Of a stretch of DNA of 64,000 bases, positions 18,097 to 26,700 are shown piece after piece (within the stretch, counting starts at the first letter, position 1; every line of letters begins with the position of its first letter). Source of the DNA: an uncultured Nocardioides sp. GTDB taxonomy: Bacteria > Actinomycetota > Actinomycetes > Propionibacteriales > Nocardioidaceae. The position numbers and the translations under genes are program-made. A model generated the notes under the pieces. The model was not told the origin of the DNA, did no database searches, and saw nothing but the letters and a program-made list of their open reading frames with translations. The DNA lies in assembly GCF_947488515.1 (NCBI RefSeq), contig NZ_CANKZF010000002.1, positions 594,294 through 658,293 on the forward strand. The letters are read 5' to 3'.

Positions 18097-18114
18097 ACAT
18101 CAAGAAATTGTCAA
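18085..18114 (-). promoter_or_regulatory. alkB promoter
   Basis: TTGACA occupies 18114-18109 on the minus strand. GAATGT (18090-18085) at an 18-base spacing is the best minus-10, inside the LexA box. The leader would be about ten bases. Confidence 0.55.
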
Positions 18115-18178
18115 GGCTTTACCACAGGCTTGGTCAATTTGCAGACTGCCGGTCCAGCCCAGTCATAGCCTGAGTGCC

Positions 18179-18901
18179 ATGGAACCCGTGGACCTCGTCG
18201 TCCCGCGTCAGCGGGCACTGAAGCACGTCCAGGTCCGCGAGCACGTGAGGGGCCTCATCGAGACCCAGCCGCCCGGTTCCGCAGCCCCGTCCGAGCGCGA
18301 GCTCGTGGCCCGCTTCGGTGTCGCACGGATGACCGTACGCCAGGCGCTCGACGCCCTCGTCGCCGAGGGTCTCCTCGAGCGGATCCCCGGCCGCGGCACC
18401 TTCGTCGCCCAGCCTCCCCGGACCTCCGGCCGGCTCACCTCGTTCACCGAGGAGATCCGTCGCCGCGGGATGCTGCCTGAGTCGCAGACGCTCCTCGCCC
18501 GCGTGGAGCAGGCCGGCCCCGGCGTGGCGAGGGCGCTCGACATCTCGCCCGGTGACCCCGTGCTCCACTGGCGCCGCCTGCGCCGCGCCGACCAGGCCAT
18601 CGTCTGCGTCGAGGACGCCTACCTCAACGAGGTCCTGCTGCCCGGCTTCCTCCAGCACGGCACCCCCACCAGCCTCTACGAGGCGCTCGGCGCCAGGGGC
18701 CTGCGCCCGACCGAGGTCGAGGACTCCATCAGTGCCGACCGGGCGAGCGCCGACGAGGCCGCGGTCCTCGAGGTCGAAGAGGGTGACCCGGTGCTGCGCC
18801 ACGCCCGCCGTGCCGTGTCCGACGGCCGCATCGTCGAGGTCTCGCGCACCTGCTACCGGCACGACCGCTTCACGGTCTACCTCCAGCTCAACGACCGCTG
18901 A
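18179..18901 (+). CDS. GntR-family regulator, HutC subfamily
   Basis: The 240-residue protein has an N-terminal winged helix (about 15-80; ERELVARFGVARMTVRQALDALVAEGLLERIPGRGTF, quoted by its ends ERELVARFGV and IPGRGTF) and a C-terminal UTRA ligand domain of the HutC type. HutC regulators bind small metabolites such as amino sugars or urocanate. TAGCCT (18166-18171) seven bases before the ATG suggests a leaderless mRNA. Its target is not obvious; the site TGGT-N4-ACCA upstream of potA is one candidate. It overlaps the convergent HD gene by 14 bases. Confidence 0.85.
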   Translation: MEPVDLVVPRQRALKHVQVREHVRGLIETQPPGSAAPSERELVARFGVARMTVRQALDALVAEGLLERIPGRGTFVAQPPRTSGRLTSFTEEIRRRGMLPESQTLLARVEQAGPGVARALDISPGDPVLHWRRLRRADQAIVCVEDAYLNEVLLPGFLQHGTPTSLYEALGARGLRPTEVEDSISADRASADEAAVLEVEEGDPVLRHARRAVSDGRIVEVSRTCYRHDRFTVYLQLNDR

Positions 18902-19481
18902 GGCCCTCGAGCTCCGCGAGCTCGCGCTGGAGGTTCGCCCGCGCGGCGTCCTCCCACAGCTCACGTGCGCGTGAGGTGCTGAAGAGGTGCGTCCGGGCCA
19001 CCAGGTCGCGCAGCACCGCGGCGCGGCCGGCCCGGAAGTCGGCGTCGCCGACGTGCGCGAAGTCTGCGCGCACCCCGGCCACGTAGGCGTCGTACCGCAC
19101 CGGGGGCGCGGCCAGGATCCCCAGGTCCGCGTCGCTGAGCGCGGCGCCCGCCGGGTCGTCGTCGGCGGGGCGGTGCTCGGCGGTCATCCGCACCAGCCGC
19201 GCCACCTCGTCCGCCCAGGTCACCGGCAGCGCGTCCTCGGCCCAGCGGGCGGAGCGCTCCTCGTCGTCGTCGGCTCCGTCGTAGACGGCGTCGTGGAACC
19301 ACGCCGCGAGGTCGACGACGGTGCGGTCGAAGGACGCGCCCGCCGCGGCCAGCACCTCCAGCCGGTCGAGCACCTCCTCGAGGTGGCGCAGGTCGTGGTA
19401 GCCGGACCGGTCCCAGGCCGCCACCAGGTCGTCGCGGAGCGCGTGGTGGTCGGGCAGGGGCCAGCGGTCGGCGAGGCTCAC
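18888..19481 (-). CDS. HD-domain metal-dependent hydrolase
   Basis: The 197-residue protein has the HD pattern: YHDLRHLEEVL (first His), AAWFHDAVYD (His-Asp), RMTAEHRP and SDADLGILA (last Asp). Such proteins are phosphohydrolases; the substrate is unknown. It begins at a GTG that overlaps the stop of the upstream MpaB-type gene (GTGA), so the two are coupled. Confidence 0.8.
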   Translation of the reverse strand: MSLADRWPLPDHHALRDDLVAAWDRSGYHDLRHLEEVLDRLEVLAAAGASFDRTVVDLAAWFHDAVYDGADDDEERSARWAEDALPVTWADEVARLVRMTAEHRPADDDPAGAALSDADLGILAAPPVRYDAYVAGVRADFAHVGDADFRAGRAAVLRDLVARTHLFSTSRARELWEDAARANLQRELAELEGLSGR

Positions 19482-20344
19482 CGCTGGGTCGCCTCGTGCA
19501 GCTCGCGTGCCTCGGCGTGGCCGGATGCCATCGCCCACCGGATGGTCCGGGTGGCCGCGGCGCCGAGCACGCGGTTGGTCACCCGGGGCACGGGCGGCAG
19601 CCGCAGCTCGCGGCGCGCGTCGGCCGGGAGCAGGCCGATGGCGGCCGAGGCGAGCGCGAGGTAGCCCGGTCGCGCCGCCACGGGGAGGTCGGGGTGCAGC
19701 AGCAGGAAGCGGATCGCCTCGTGGGCGGCCGGGGTCCCGCGGAGCTCCGGGGCGTACGCCGCCAGCGTGGCGCGCAGGTCCTCCTCGGACCGCGGGGGGT
19801 CGATCACGCCGAGGTGCCCGGCCGCGACGGCGGCCTGGGCGACGTACTCGTCCCGCTCCGTCCCGACGAGCGGCCGGTGGCCGTAGCGGTCGTGTGCGAC
19901 GAGGAAGCTGTGGATCTCGGCGGCGTGGACCCAGCCGAGCAGGTGCGGGTCGGAGGCGGCGTACGGCGTGCCGTCGGGCATGGTGCCGGTCACCGACTCG
20001 TGCGCGCGCTGGACGGCGCGGATCATCTGCAGGGCATCCTTCTCGGCGCCGAACGTGGTCATCGCGATGTAGGTCGAGACCTGCGCGAGCCGGCCCCACA
20101 TGTCGCCGCGGTAGCCGGAGTGGTCGGCCACGCCCTGCATCGCGGCCGGGTGCAGGGACTGGAGCATGATCGCGCGGATGCCGCCGACGAACATCGAGGC
20201 GTCGCCGTGGACCCGGCCGATGGGAGAGTCGGGGGTGAACCAGCGCGGGCCCGGCGTGCCGTGGACACGCTGCCGGTTGCGCGGGCCGTCGGGGCCGGCG
20301 ACCTTGCTGAACAGCTCGGCGCCGAGGCGGTCACGGAGGGTCAC
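19478..20344 (-). CDS. MpaB-type oxygenase (DUF2236)
   Basis: The 288-residue protein belongs to the ER-bound-oxygenase MpaB/latex-clearing-protein family, whose conserved His residues bind heme b. Visible conserved blocks are GDASMFVGGIRAIMLQSLHP, YRGDMWGRLAQVSTYI and WVHAAEIHSFLVAHDRYG. The GTG at 20344 is chosen because TAGCCT (20357-20352, minus strand) lies seven bases upstream, as in other leaderless genes here; a TTG at 20362 lies upstream of that element. Substrate unknown. Confidence 0.8.
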   Translation of the reverse strand: MTLRDRLGAELFSKVAGPDGPRNRQRVHGTPGPRWFTPDSPIGRVHGDASMFVGGIRAIMLQSLHPAAMQGVADHSGYRGDMWGRLAQVSTYIAMTTFGAEKDALQMIRAVQRAHESVTGTMPDGTPYAASDPHLLGWVHAAEIHSFLVAHDRYGHRPLVGTERDEYVAQAAVAAGHLGVIDPPRSEEDLRATLAAYAPELRGTPAAHEAIRFLLLHPDLPVAARPGYLALASAAIGLLPADARRELRLPPVPRVTNRVLGAAATRTIRWAMASGHAEARELHEATQR

Positions 20345-20398
20345 GCGGTCGAGGCTAGCCAAGCCCCGAAGCGGCCCCCTGGCGGCGCGCGCTGCCTT

Positions 20399-20428
20399 TT
20401 GACTTCGAGTACTCGAAGTTCCTACCGT
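20399..20428 (+). promoter_or_regulatory. merR promoter with 18-bp palindromic operator
   Basis: TTGACT (20399-20404), 18-base spacer, TACCGT (20423-20428). The perfect palindrome ACTTCGAGTACTCGAAGT (20402-20419) fills the spacer, the usual place for a MerR-type operator. The GTG start is seven bases after the minus-10, so the transcript is probably leaderless. Confidence 0.75.
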
Positions 20429-20435
20429 CGATGAC

Positions 20436-20906
20436 GTGACCAGCCACGCCCTGCCCCGCAGCTACTCCATCAAGGAGGCGGCAGCCCTCACCGGCCTGCC
20501 GGCCAGCACGCTGCGCTACTACGAGCAGATCGGGGTCATCGCCCCGATCAGCCGCGGCGCGAGCAGCGGGCACCGCGTCTACGACGACGAGGACCTGGAC
20601 CAGCTCATGTGGGTCTCCTGCCTCGCCGCCACCGGGATGTCGGTGGGCGACATGCGCCTCTACATGGCCAACAACCGGCTCGGTGCGGACGTCGCCGCGG
20701 ACCAGGAGCGGCTCCTGCGCGAGCAGCAGGAACGCCTCACGACCGAGGCCAGGGCGCTGGTGCTCCGCCAGCGCTACGTGGACCTCAAGATCGCCTACTG
20801 GCAGGCGGTCCAGCAGGGTGACACGGCGCGCAGCGAACAGGTCTCCGACCAGGCGCGGGCGCTCGCCGACGAGCTCCGCGCGGTCACGCACGACCCGATC
20901 CACTGA
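20436..20906 (+). CDS. MerR-family regulator, NmlR/AdhR-like
   Basis: The 156-residue protein has an N-terminal MerR winged helix ([21 protein letters not shown], residues about 10-30), a dimerisation helix and a short C-terminal tail. A lone Cys62 in [12 protein letters not shown] stands where thiol- and aldehyde-sensing NmlR/AdhR members have their reactive Cys. It is followed 46 bases later by a zinc alcohol dehydrogenase, the usual AdhR partner. It starts at GTG and probably regulates itself through the palindrome at 20402-20419. Confidence 0.85.
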   Translation: MTSHALPRSYSIKEAAALTGLPASTLRYYEQIGVIAPISRGASSGHRVYDDEDLDQLMWVSCLAATGMSVGDMRLYMANNRLGADVAADQERLLREQQERLTTEARALVLRQRYVDLKIAYWQAVQQGDTARSEQVSDQARALADELRAVTHDPIH

Positions 20907-20922
20907 CCGGCCACCCCGGTCA
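20904..20922 (+). terminator. Small hairpin between merR and the alcohol dehydrogenase gene
   Basis: TGACCGG (20904-20910, including the merR stop codon) pairs with CCGGTCA (20916-20922) around five bases. It may attenuate read-through rather than end the transcript, since no separate promoter for the dehydrogenase is clear. Confidence 0.35.
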
Positions 20923-20952
20923 GCACCCCCACAGAAGGACGGACCACCCCAC

Positions 20953-21993
20953 ATGCGCGTGAACGCCTACGCAGCCCCCTCGGCCGGCGAGCCGCTGGCC
21001 CCCACCACCATCGAGCGTCGCGAGGTCGGCGCCCACGACGTGCTCATCGCGATCGAGTACGCCGGCATCTGCCACTCCGACATCCACACCGTGAACGGCG
21101 ACTGGGGCCCGCAGCCCTTCCCCGTCGTGCCGGGCCACGAGATCGTCGGCACCGTCCAGCAGGTCGGTGACGACGTCACCAGCCACCGCGTCGGCGACCG
21201 CGTCGGCGTCGGCTGCATGGTCAACTCGTGCGGCGAGTGCGACAACTGCCGCAACGGCGACGAGCAGTACTGCGTGAAGGGCATGATCGGCACCTACGCC
21301 GTGACCGACGTCGACGGCACCACCACCCAGGGTGGCTACTCCACGCACGTCGTCGTGGACGCCGGCTTCGTGCTCTCCGTGCCCGAGGGCCTCGACCCGG
21401 CAGCCGCCGCGCCGCTGCTGTGCGCCGGCATCACGACCTACTCCCCGCTGCGTCGCTGGAAGGCCGGCCCGGGCCGTCGCGTCGCCGTCGTCGGCCTCGG
21501 TGGCCTCGGCCACATGGCCGTGCAGATCGCCCACGCGATGGGTGCCGAGGTCACGGTGCTCTCGCAGTCGCTGAAGAAGCAGGAGGACGGCCTGCGGCTC
21601 GGGGCCGACCACTACTTCGCGACCTCGGACCCCGACACGTTCGAGGCCCTGGCCGGTCGCTTCGACCTCATCGTCAACACGGTGAGCGCCGCGATCGACG
21701 TCAACGCCCACCTCGGCCTGCTGGCCGTCGACGGCACCCTCGTCAACGTCGGCGCCCCGCCGGCACCGCTGCCCGTCAACGCGATGTCGCTCATCGGCGG
21801 CCGGCGCTCCTTCGCCGGGTCGATGATCGGCGGCATCGCCGAGACCCAGGAGATGCTCGACTTCTGCGCCGAGCACGGCATCGCCGCCGAGGTCGAGGTG
21901 ATCGGTGCCGACCAGGTCAACGAGGCGTACGAGCGGGTGCTGGCCTCCGACGTGCGCTACCGCTTCGTCATCGACACCAGCACGCTGGGCTGA
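20953..21993 (+). CDS. Zinc-dependent alcohol dehydrogenase, YahK/AdhC-like
   Basis: The 346-residue enzyme is a medium-chain dehydrogenase likely to reduce aldehydes with NADPH. Catalytic zinc ligands are in GICHSD and PGHE; the structural zinc Cys cluster is [15 protein letters not shown]; the cofactor motif is GLGGLGH (about 180-186). AGAAGGACGG precedes the ATG. Downstream of a MerR regulator with an AdhR-like Cys, it fits an aldehyde-detoxification pair. Confidence 0.9.
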   Translation: MRVNAYAAPSAGEPLAPTTIERREVGAHDVLIAIEYAGICHSDIHTVNGDWGPQPFPVVPGHEIVGTVQQVGDDVTSHRVGDRVGVGCMVNSCGECDNCRNGDEQYCVKGMIGTYAVTDVDGTTTQGGYSTHVVVDAGFVLSVPEGLDPAAAAPLLCAGITTYSPLRRWKAGPGRRVAVVGLGGLGHMAVQIAHAMGAEVTVLSQSLKKQEDGLRLGADHYFATSDPDTFEALAGRFDLIVNTVSAAIDVNAHLGLLAVDGTLVNVGAPPAPLPVNAMSLIGGRRSFAGSMIGGIAETQEMLDFCAEHGIAAEVEVIGADQVNEAYERVLASDVRYRFVIDTSTLG

Positions 21994-22003
21994 CGTCCCT
22001 GCT

Positions 22004-22038
22004 CGAAGGTCGCTCGTGCCCGCCGAGAGCGACCTTCG
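22004..22038. terminator. Bidirectional terminator hairpin
   Basis: CGAAGGTCGCTC (22004-22015) pairs perfectly with GAGCGACCTTCG (22027-22038) across 11 bases, between the stops of the convergent dehydrogenase and xpb genes. Confidence 0.8.
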
Positions 22039-22072
22039 GGCCGGGCCCCGCGGCGGACCTCGGCCCCACGGG

Positions 22073-23719
22073 CTAGGCGTCGGCGGGCAGGTCGCCGGCG
22101 TCGACGATCCGGTAGGCGTAGCCCTGCTCGGCGAGGAAGCGCTGCCGGTTCTGCGCGAAGTCGGCGTCCACGGTGTCGCGCGAGACGATCGTGTAGAAGT
22201 GCGCGCTGCGGCCCTCGGTCTTGGGTCGCAGCAGCCGCCCGAGCCGCTGGGCCTCCTCCTGGCGGGAGCCGAACGACCCGCTGACCTGGATCGCCACTTC
22301 GGCCGACGGCAGGTCGATGGAGAAGTTGGCGACCTTGCTGACCACGAGCAGGCCGACCTCGCCGGAGCGGAACGCGTTGAACAGCCGCTGCCGCTCCTTG
22401 ACCGGGGTCTCGCCCTTGATCACGGGGGCGTCGAGCATCTCGGCGATCTCGTCGAGCTGGTCGATGTACTGCCCGATCACCAGGGTCGGCTGGCCCGCGT
22501 GCTGCTGCACGAGGCGTCGTACGACGTCGATCTTGGCGTGGGTGCACGAGGCGAGGCGGTAGCGGGTGTCGGGGTCGCTGGTCGCGTAGGCCAGCCGCTC
22601 GCCGTCGGGCAGGCTCACGCGCACCTCGACACAGTCGGCGGGCGCGATGTAGCCCTGCGCCTCGATGTCCTTCCACGGGGCGTCGTAGCGCTTGGGTCCG
22701 ATGAGCGAGAAGACCTCGCCCTCCCGGCCGTCCTCGCGCACGAGGGTGGCGGTGAGGCCGAGCCGGCGACGCGCCTGCAGGTCGGCGGTCATCCGGAAGA
22801 TCGGCGCCGGCAGCAGGTGCACCTCGTCGTAGACGATGAGGCCCCAGTCGCGGGCGTCGAGCAGCTCGAGGTGCGGGTAGACGCCCTTCCGCTTGGTCGT
22901 CAGCACCTGGTAGGTCGCGATCGTGACCGGGCGGACCTCCTTGACGGCGCCGGAGTACTCGCCGATCTCGTCCTCGGTCAGTGAGGTGCGGGCGACCAGC
23001 TCGTCCTTCCACTGGCGCGCGCTGACCGTGTTGGTCACGAGGATGAGCGTGGTCGCGCCGACGTGGGCCATCGAGGCGGCGCCGACGATCGTCTTGCCTG
23101 CGCCGCAGGGGAGCACCACGACGCCGGAGCCGCCGTCCCAGAAGGACTCGGCGGCCTCCCGCTGGTAGGGGCGCAGCGTCCAGCCGTCCTCGGCGAGGTC
23201 GATGGCGTGCGCCTCGCCGTCGACGTAGCCCGCGAAGTCCTCGGCGGGCCAGCCGAGCTTGAGCAGCGCCTGCTTGAGGTTGCCGCGCTCGCTGGGGTGG
23301 ACCGCGACCGTGTCGTCGTCGAGGCGCGCGCCGAGCATGCCGGCGACCTTCTTCGCGCGGAGCACCTCCTCGAGCACCGGGCGGTCGGTGGAGGACAGCA
23401 CCAGGCCGTGGACGGGGTGCTTCTCCAGGCGCAGGCGCCCGTAGCGGCCCATCGTCTCGGCGACGTCGACGAGCAGGGCGTGCGGCACGGCGTAGCGCGA
23501 CCAGGACAGCAGGGCGTCGACGACCTGCTCGGCGTCGTGCCCGGCGGCTCGCGCGTTCCAGAGCCCCAGCGGCGTCAAGCGGTAGGTGTGGATGTGCTCG
23601 GGCGAGCGCTCGAGCTCCGCGAACGGGGCGATCGCCTTGCGGGCCTCGGCGGCCGCGGGGTGGTCGACCTCGAGCAGCAGCGTCTTGTCCGACTGGACGA
23701 TGAGTGGTCCGTCGTTCAT
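22073..23719 (-). CDS. XPB-type DNA repair helicase
   Basis: The 548-residue protein is a superfamily 2 helicase related to archaeal and eukaryotic XPB, found in many actinobacteria. Walker A PCGAGKT (Lys209), DEVH box in IVYDEVHLLPA, motif III TATL, the XPB-specific RED residues in LVREDGRE, and motif VI QRLGRLLRPK are present, plus an N-terminal damage-recognition-type region. The ATG at 23719 has GAGGG upstream; codons before it are not conserved. The helicase-associated partner gene lies two genes upstream, an arrangement also known from mycobacteria. Confidence 0.92.
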   Translation of the reverse strand: MNDGPLIVQSDKTLLLEVDHPAAAEARKAIAPFAELERSPEHIHTYRLTPLGLWNARAAGHDAEQVVDALLSWSRYAVPHALLVDVAETMGRYGRLRLEKHPVHGLVLSSTDRPVLEEVLRAKKVAGMLGARLDDDTVAVHPSERGNLKQALLKLGWPAEDFAGYVDGEAHAIDLAEDGWTLRPYQREAAESFWDGGSGVVVLPCGAGKTIVGAASMAHVGATTLILVTNTVSARQWKDELVARTSLTEDEIGEYSGAVKEVRPVTIATYQVLTTKRKGVYPHLELLDARDWGLIVYDEVHLLPAPIFRMTADLQARRRLGLTATLVREDGREGEVFSLIGPKRYDAPWKDIEAQGYIAPADCVEVRVSLPDGERLAYATSDPDTRYRLASCTHAKIDVVRRLVQQHAGQPTLVIGQYIDQLDEIAEMLDAPVIKGETPVKERQRLFNAFRSGEVGLLVVSKVANFSIDLPSAEVAIQVSGSFGSRQEEAQRLGRLLRPKTEGRSAHFYTIVSRDTVDADFAQNRQRFLAEQGYAYRIVDAGDLPADA

Positions 23720-23729
23720 CCGGTGGCCC

Positions 23730-24293
23730 TCACGAGGACGCCACCGCGGCCCGGTCGGTGGCCGGTGCGTCCACCTGCTCGGCACGACGCCGCGCGCGGA
23801 ACGCCGCGACGTTGGCGCGCGAGGAGCACCGGTCCGAGCAGTAGCGGCGCGACTGGTTGGGGGAGGTGTCGACGAAGACCTGGTCGCAGCGAGGCTCCGA
23901 ACAGATCCCGAGGCGGGTGGCGCCGAGGTCGCACACCAGGTTGGCCAGCCCCATCAGCGCCTCGCCGACCAGGAGCTCGGCGACCGAGGCCGCGCGGTTG
24001 GCCACGTGCATGTGGAGGTTGTCCGGGTCGTGGTCGGAGATCATCGGCGTGACCGGGTGCTCGGCGAGCAGGTCGTTGAGCGAGCTCACCACGAGCGCGA
24101 CGTCGTCGACGTCGGAGGCCTCGAACACGGGCCGCAGCTCGGCCTGGAAGGTCCGCACGGACTCGACGTCACCCGCGACCACCGAGCGGTGCAGCCACGA
24201 GCGGTCGGCGAGGTGGTCGCGCAGCGCCTCCTCGTCGGCGAGGTCGGCGTTGACGAGCGACGCTGCGCGCTCGGCGTACCGGATGAAGTCCAT
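23730..24293 (-). CDS. CGNR-type zinc finger protein (ABATE family)
   Basis: The 187-residue protein has an N-terminal stress-induced ABATE-like region and a C-terminal zinc finger with Cys in ICSEPRCDQ and YCSDRCSSR, then a basic helix ANVAAFRARRR. In the family the last part is normally CGNR; here it reads CSSR. These proteins are presumed transcription regulators. TAGACT (24305-24300, minus strand) lies six bases before the ATG, so the mRNA may be leaderless. It sits between xpb and the helicase-associated gene. Confidence 0.82.
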   Translation of the reverse strand: MDFIRYAERAASLVNADLADEEALRDHLADRSWLHRSVVAGDVESVRTFQAELRPVFEASDVDDVALVVSSLNDLLAEHPVTPMISDHDPDNLHMHVANRAASVAELLVGEALMGLANLVCDLGATRLGICSEPRCDQVFVDTSPNQSRRYCSDRCSSRANVAAFRARRRAEQVDAPATDRAAVASS

Positions 24294-24361
24294 CGTCCAA
24301 GTCTACGGAGGAGCCCACGCGGGCGTCAGGCGTGTCGGGGTGGTCAGGGGCTGAGTGGTGA

Positions 24362-26632
24362 TCAGGCTCGCCGCACACCGGTGATGCGGTGCACGGCGAA
24401 CTCCCGGACGTCGTCGGCGCGGTGGTCGTACGCCGAGAGCCGGCCACCGTCGAGGCGGCGCGGGTCGACGACCCGCTCGCCGTTCGCGCCGTGTCCGTCG
24501 ACGTAGCCGATGACGACGGTGCTGCCCGCCTCGATCGCCTCCCGCAGCGCCGCCAGCGCACCAGACGGGGTCGTCGTCGCCTCGGCGCTCGCGGGCCGCG
24601 AGGACTCCGCGCGGTCGCCGGCACGGATGGCCGTCGCCACCGCCTGGACCTGCGCCGCCTGCCGCGCCTCGACGGCGCCGGCGGGACGACGGCCGCGGCG
24701 GGCGCGGGCCCGCTGCAGGTCGGGGCGACTCACGCGGACCGTGCCGTCGGCGGCCTCGACGACCGGGGCCGCACCCAGCTCGCGGAGCCGGGGCAGCAGG
24801 ACGTCGAGGGGGGAGGTGGCGATCGCGACCGTCGGGGCGAGCAGGCGCAGGCCGAGGCTGCGCCCCCGCGGGTCGTGCACGAGTGCGGCGAGCGCGGCCT
24901 CGTCGTCGGCGCGCAGGAACGCCTCTGCGTGCCCGACCCGAACGGTGCCGAAGGTGCGGGCGACGTCCTCGACGAGGAACTCCAGGGGCTGGGGGACCGG
25001 CGTCTGCGAGACCGTCGTGAGGAAGTCCCGCACCTCGCCGCTGGACCACCCCGCGTCGAAGCCGCGGCGCAGCGACCCGGAGGTGAAGCGGTAGACCGTC
25101 GCACCGCCGCGCGACTCCACGTCGGCGAGCAGGTGCAGGCGGCGCGCCACCTCCGTCTCGAGCGGCCCGGGGGCGACGGCCGTGAGGTCGGCCTGCAGGA
25201 GGACGTGGTCGACCGGTCGGGGGAGGTCGGCGGCGATGGCCTCCGCCGCCGCCGGGAGGTCGCCGACCGCCACGTGCCGTCCGCTGGGCGGCAGGCCCCC
25301 GGCGCCGGTGACGCCCAGCGCGGCCGCCTCGGCCAGCGCGGCCGTGACCAGGTCGGCGAAGACCGTGGGTCGACGCGGGCGCAGCCAGCCGATGCGCTGC
25401 ACCAGCGAGGCGATGCCGGTGCCGATCGCGAGCACCTCGCCCTCGGGCACCTCGGCCAGGACCCGCAGCGCGAGCCGACGCGCCTCCTCGGCGAGCCCGC
25501 TGGAGAGCTCGGGGGCGAGGGCGTTCCAGGACTTGCCCGCCGGGTCGCGCGAGCCGACCAGCGACGGCACCCGGCTGCTGGCGAGCCACCCGCCCACCAG
25601 GCGCGTCCACCGCTCGGCGAGCGGCAGGCCCGACCAGAGGTCGAACTCGTCGGTGGGCAGCCACGAGGGCGTCCCGTCGGCGGCGGCCGCCTCGGCGATC
25701 AGGCCGGACGTCAACGCCACCTCCACCACCAGCGCCGCCCCGGGCTCGTCGACGTGGAGCTCGCGTGCCACCGCCTTGAGGTCGCGCACGGCGAGGCCGC
25801 CGCTGCGCAGGACGCTCGGCGGCTGCACGCCCCAGTGGTCGAGCAGGAGCTCCACGCGGCGTACGACGTCGAAGGCCGCGCCCGCGGCCGTCCGGGCGAC
25901 GAGTGCGGCGTCGCGCGCCGACGTCGCCAGCGGCGGCACCTCGTCGACCGGCTCACGGGTCGTTCGGCCGCCCCGGAGCGCCAGACCGACCTCGCCGGGC
26001 AGCACGACGGCGTCACCCTCGCGGGGGACGAGCAGGCGCCGGCTGATCAGCTCCTCGGCCGGCGTGCGCGCCTCGGCCGGCGAGACGGTGCGCCGGGCCG
26101 ACCCCGTCGTGCCCTCGCCGCCGTGGTCGTCGACGTGGCGCAGCAGCGCGGTCGCGGCCGGGGACAGCTCGGCGATCCGCGCCGCCAGCGCGTCCGGGCT
26201 CGCGGCCTCGGGGCTGGCCGGGCGCAGCCCGCTGACGAGGCCGGGCATGCCCCGCATCGCGTCCGCCACGCCGGTGAGCGCCCGGACGCCGCCGGGGGCC
26301 TCCCAGGCCAGCGCCAGGTCGAGCAGCCGCTGCAGCGCCGCAGTCGTGCGTGTCCTGTCGGCGTGGACGATCGAGATCAGGTCCACAGAAGTGGTTTGAC
26401 CTGCAACCAGAAGGGCATCAAGCACGGAAAGCTCGAGACGGTCCAGTCCGTCGAGGGCCCGGTGGATCGACGAACGCGTCGCGGCCCGCGAGGCGAGCTG
26501 CGAGGAATCTTGAGGGGCGGGTGTGGCGAGATCTGGACGGGCCCTGAGCAGCGCCACGAGCCGGTCGTCCGGCCAGCTGCGCAGCTGGTCGGCGAGGGTG
26601 CGTGCGGGTGTCGTCCGCCCTGAACTGGACAT
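24362..26632 (-). CDS. Helicase-associated (XPB partner-like) protein
   Basis: The 756-residue protein belongs to the actinobacterial family annotated as helicase-associated, found beside XPB (mycobacterial Rv0862c next to Rv0861c). It lacks Walker motifs. The N-terminal half is made of repeated winged-helix-like segments (LELSVLDALLVAG, LLRHVDDHGG), and the C-terminal end contains a WYL-like segment (STVVIGYVDGHGANGERVVDPRRLDGG is cited by its ends STVVIGYVDG and VDPRRL). The ATG at 26632 is chosen because TAGCGT (26645-26640, minus strand) lies seven bases upstream. A role with XPB in repair is inferred. Confidence 0.78.
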   Translation of the reverse strand: MSSSGRTTPARTLADQLRSWPDDRLVALLRARPDLATPAPQDSSQLASRAATRSSIHRALDGLDRLELSVLDALLVAGQTTSVDLISIVHADRTRTTAALQRLLDLALAWEAPGGVRALTGVADAMRGMPGLVSGLRPASPEAASPDALAARIAELSPAATALLRHVDDHGGEGTTGSARRTVSPAEARTPAEELISRRLLVPREGDAVVLPGEVGLALRGGRTTREPVDEVPPLATSARDAALVARTAAGAAFDVVRRVELLLDHWGVQPPSVLRSGGLAVRDLKAVARELHVDEPGAALVVEVALTSGLIAEAAAADGTPSWLPTDEFDLWSGLPLAERWTRLVGGWLASSRVPSLVGSRDPAGKSWNALAPELSSGLAEEARRLALRVLAEVPEGEVLAIGTGIASLVQRIGWLRPRRPTVFADLVTAALAEAAALGVTGAGGLPPSGRHVAVGDLPAAAEAIAADLPRPVDHVLLQADLTAVAPGPLETEVARRLHLLADVESRGGATVYRFTSGSLRRGFDAGWSSGEVRDFLTTVSQTPVPQPLEFLVEDVARTFGTVRVGHAEAFLRADDEAALAALVHDPRGRSLGLRLLAPTVAIATSPLDVLLPRLRELGAAPVVEAADGTVRVSRPDLQRARARRGRRPAGAVEARQAAQVQAVATAIRAGDRAESSRPASAEATTTPSGALAALREAIEAGSTVVIGYVDGHGANGERVVDPRRLDGGRLSAYDHRADDVREFAVHRITGVRRA

Positions 26633-26700
26633 CCCTCTTACGCTACTCGCCGGGCCGGCACCGCGGCCGCACATCTCGACACGGGGCGAAGAGGGCCGAC

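Noticed and set aside
18067..18103. Upstream start codons for alkB at 18100 or 18103
   Set aside because: These would place the LexA box and minus-10 inside the coding region, while TTGACA and the box are well-formed promoter elements.
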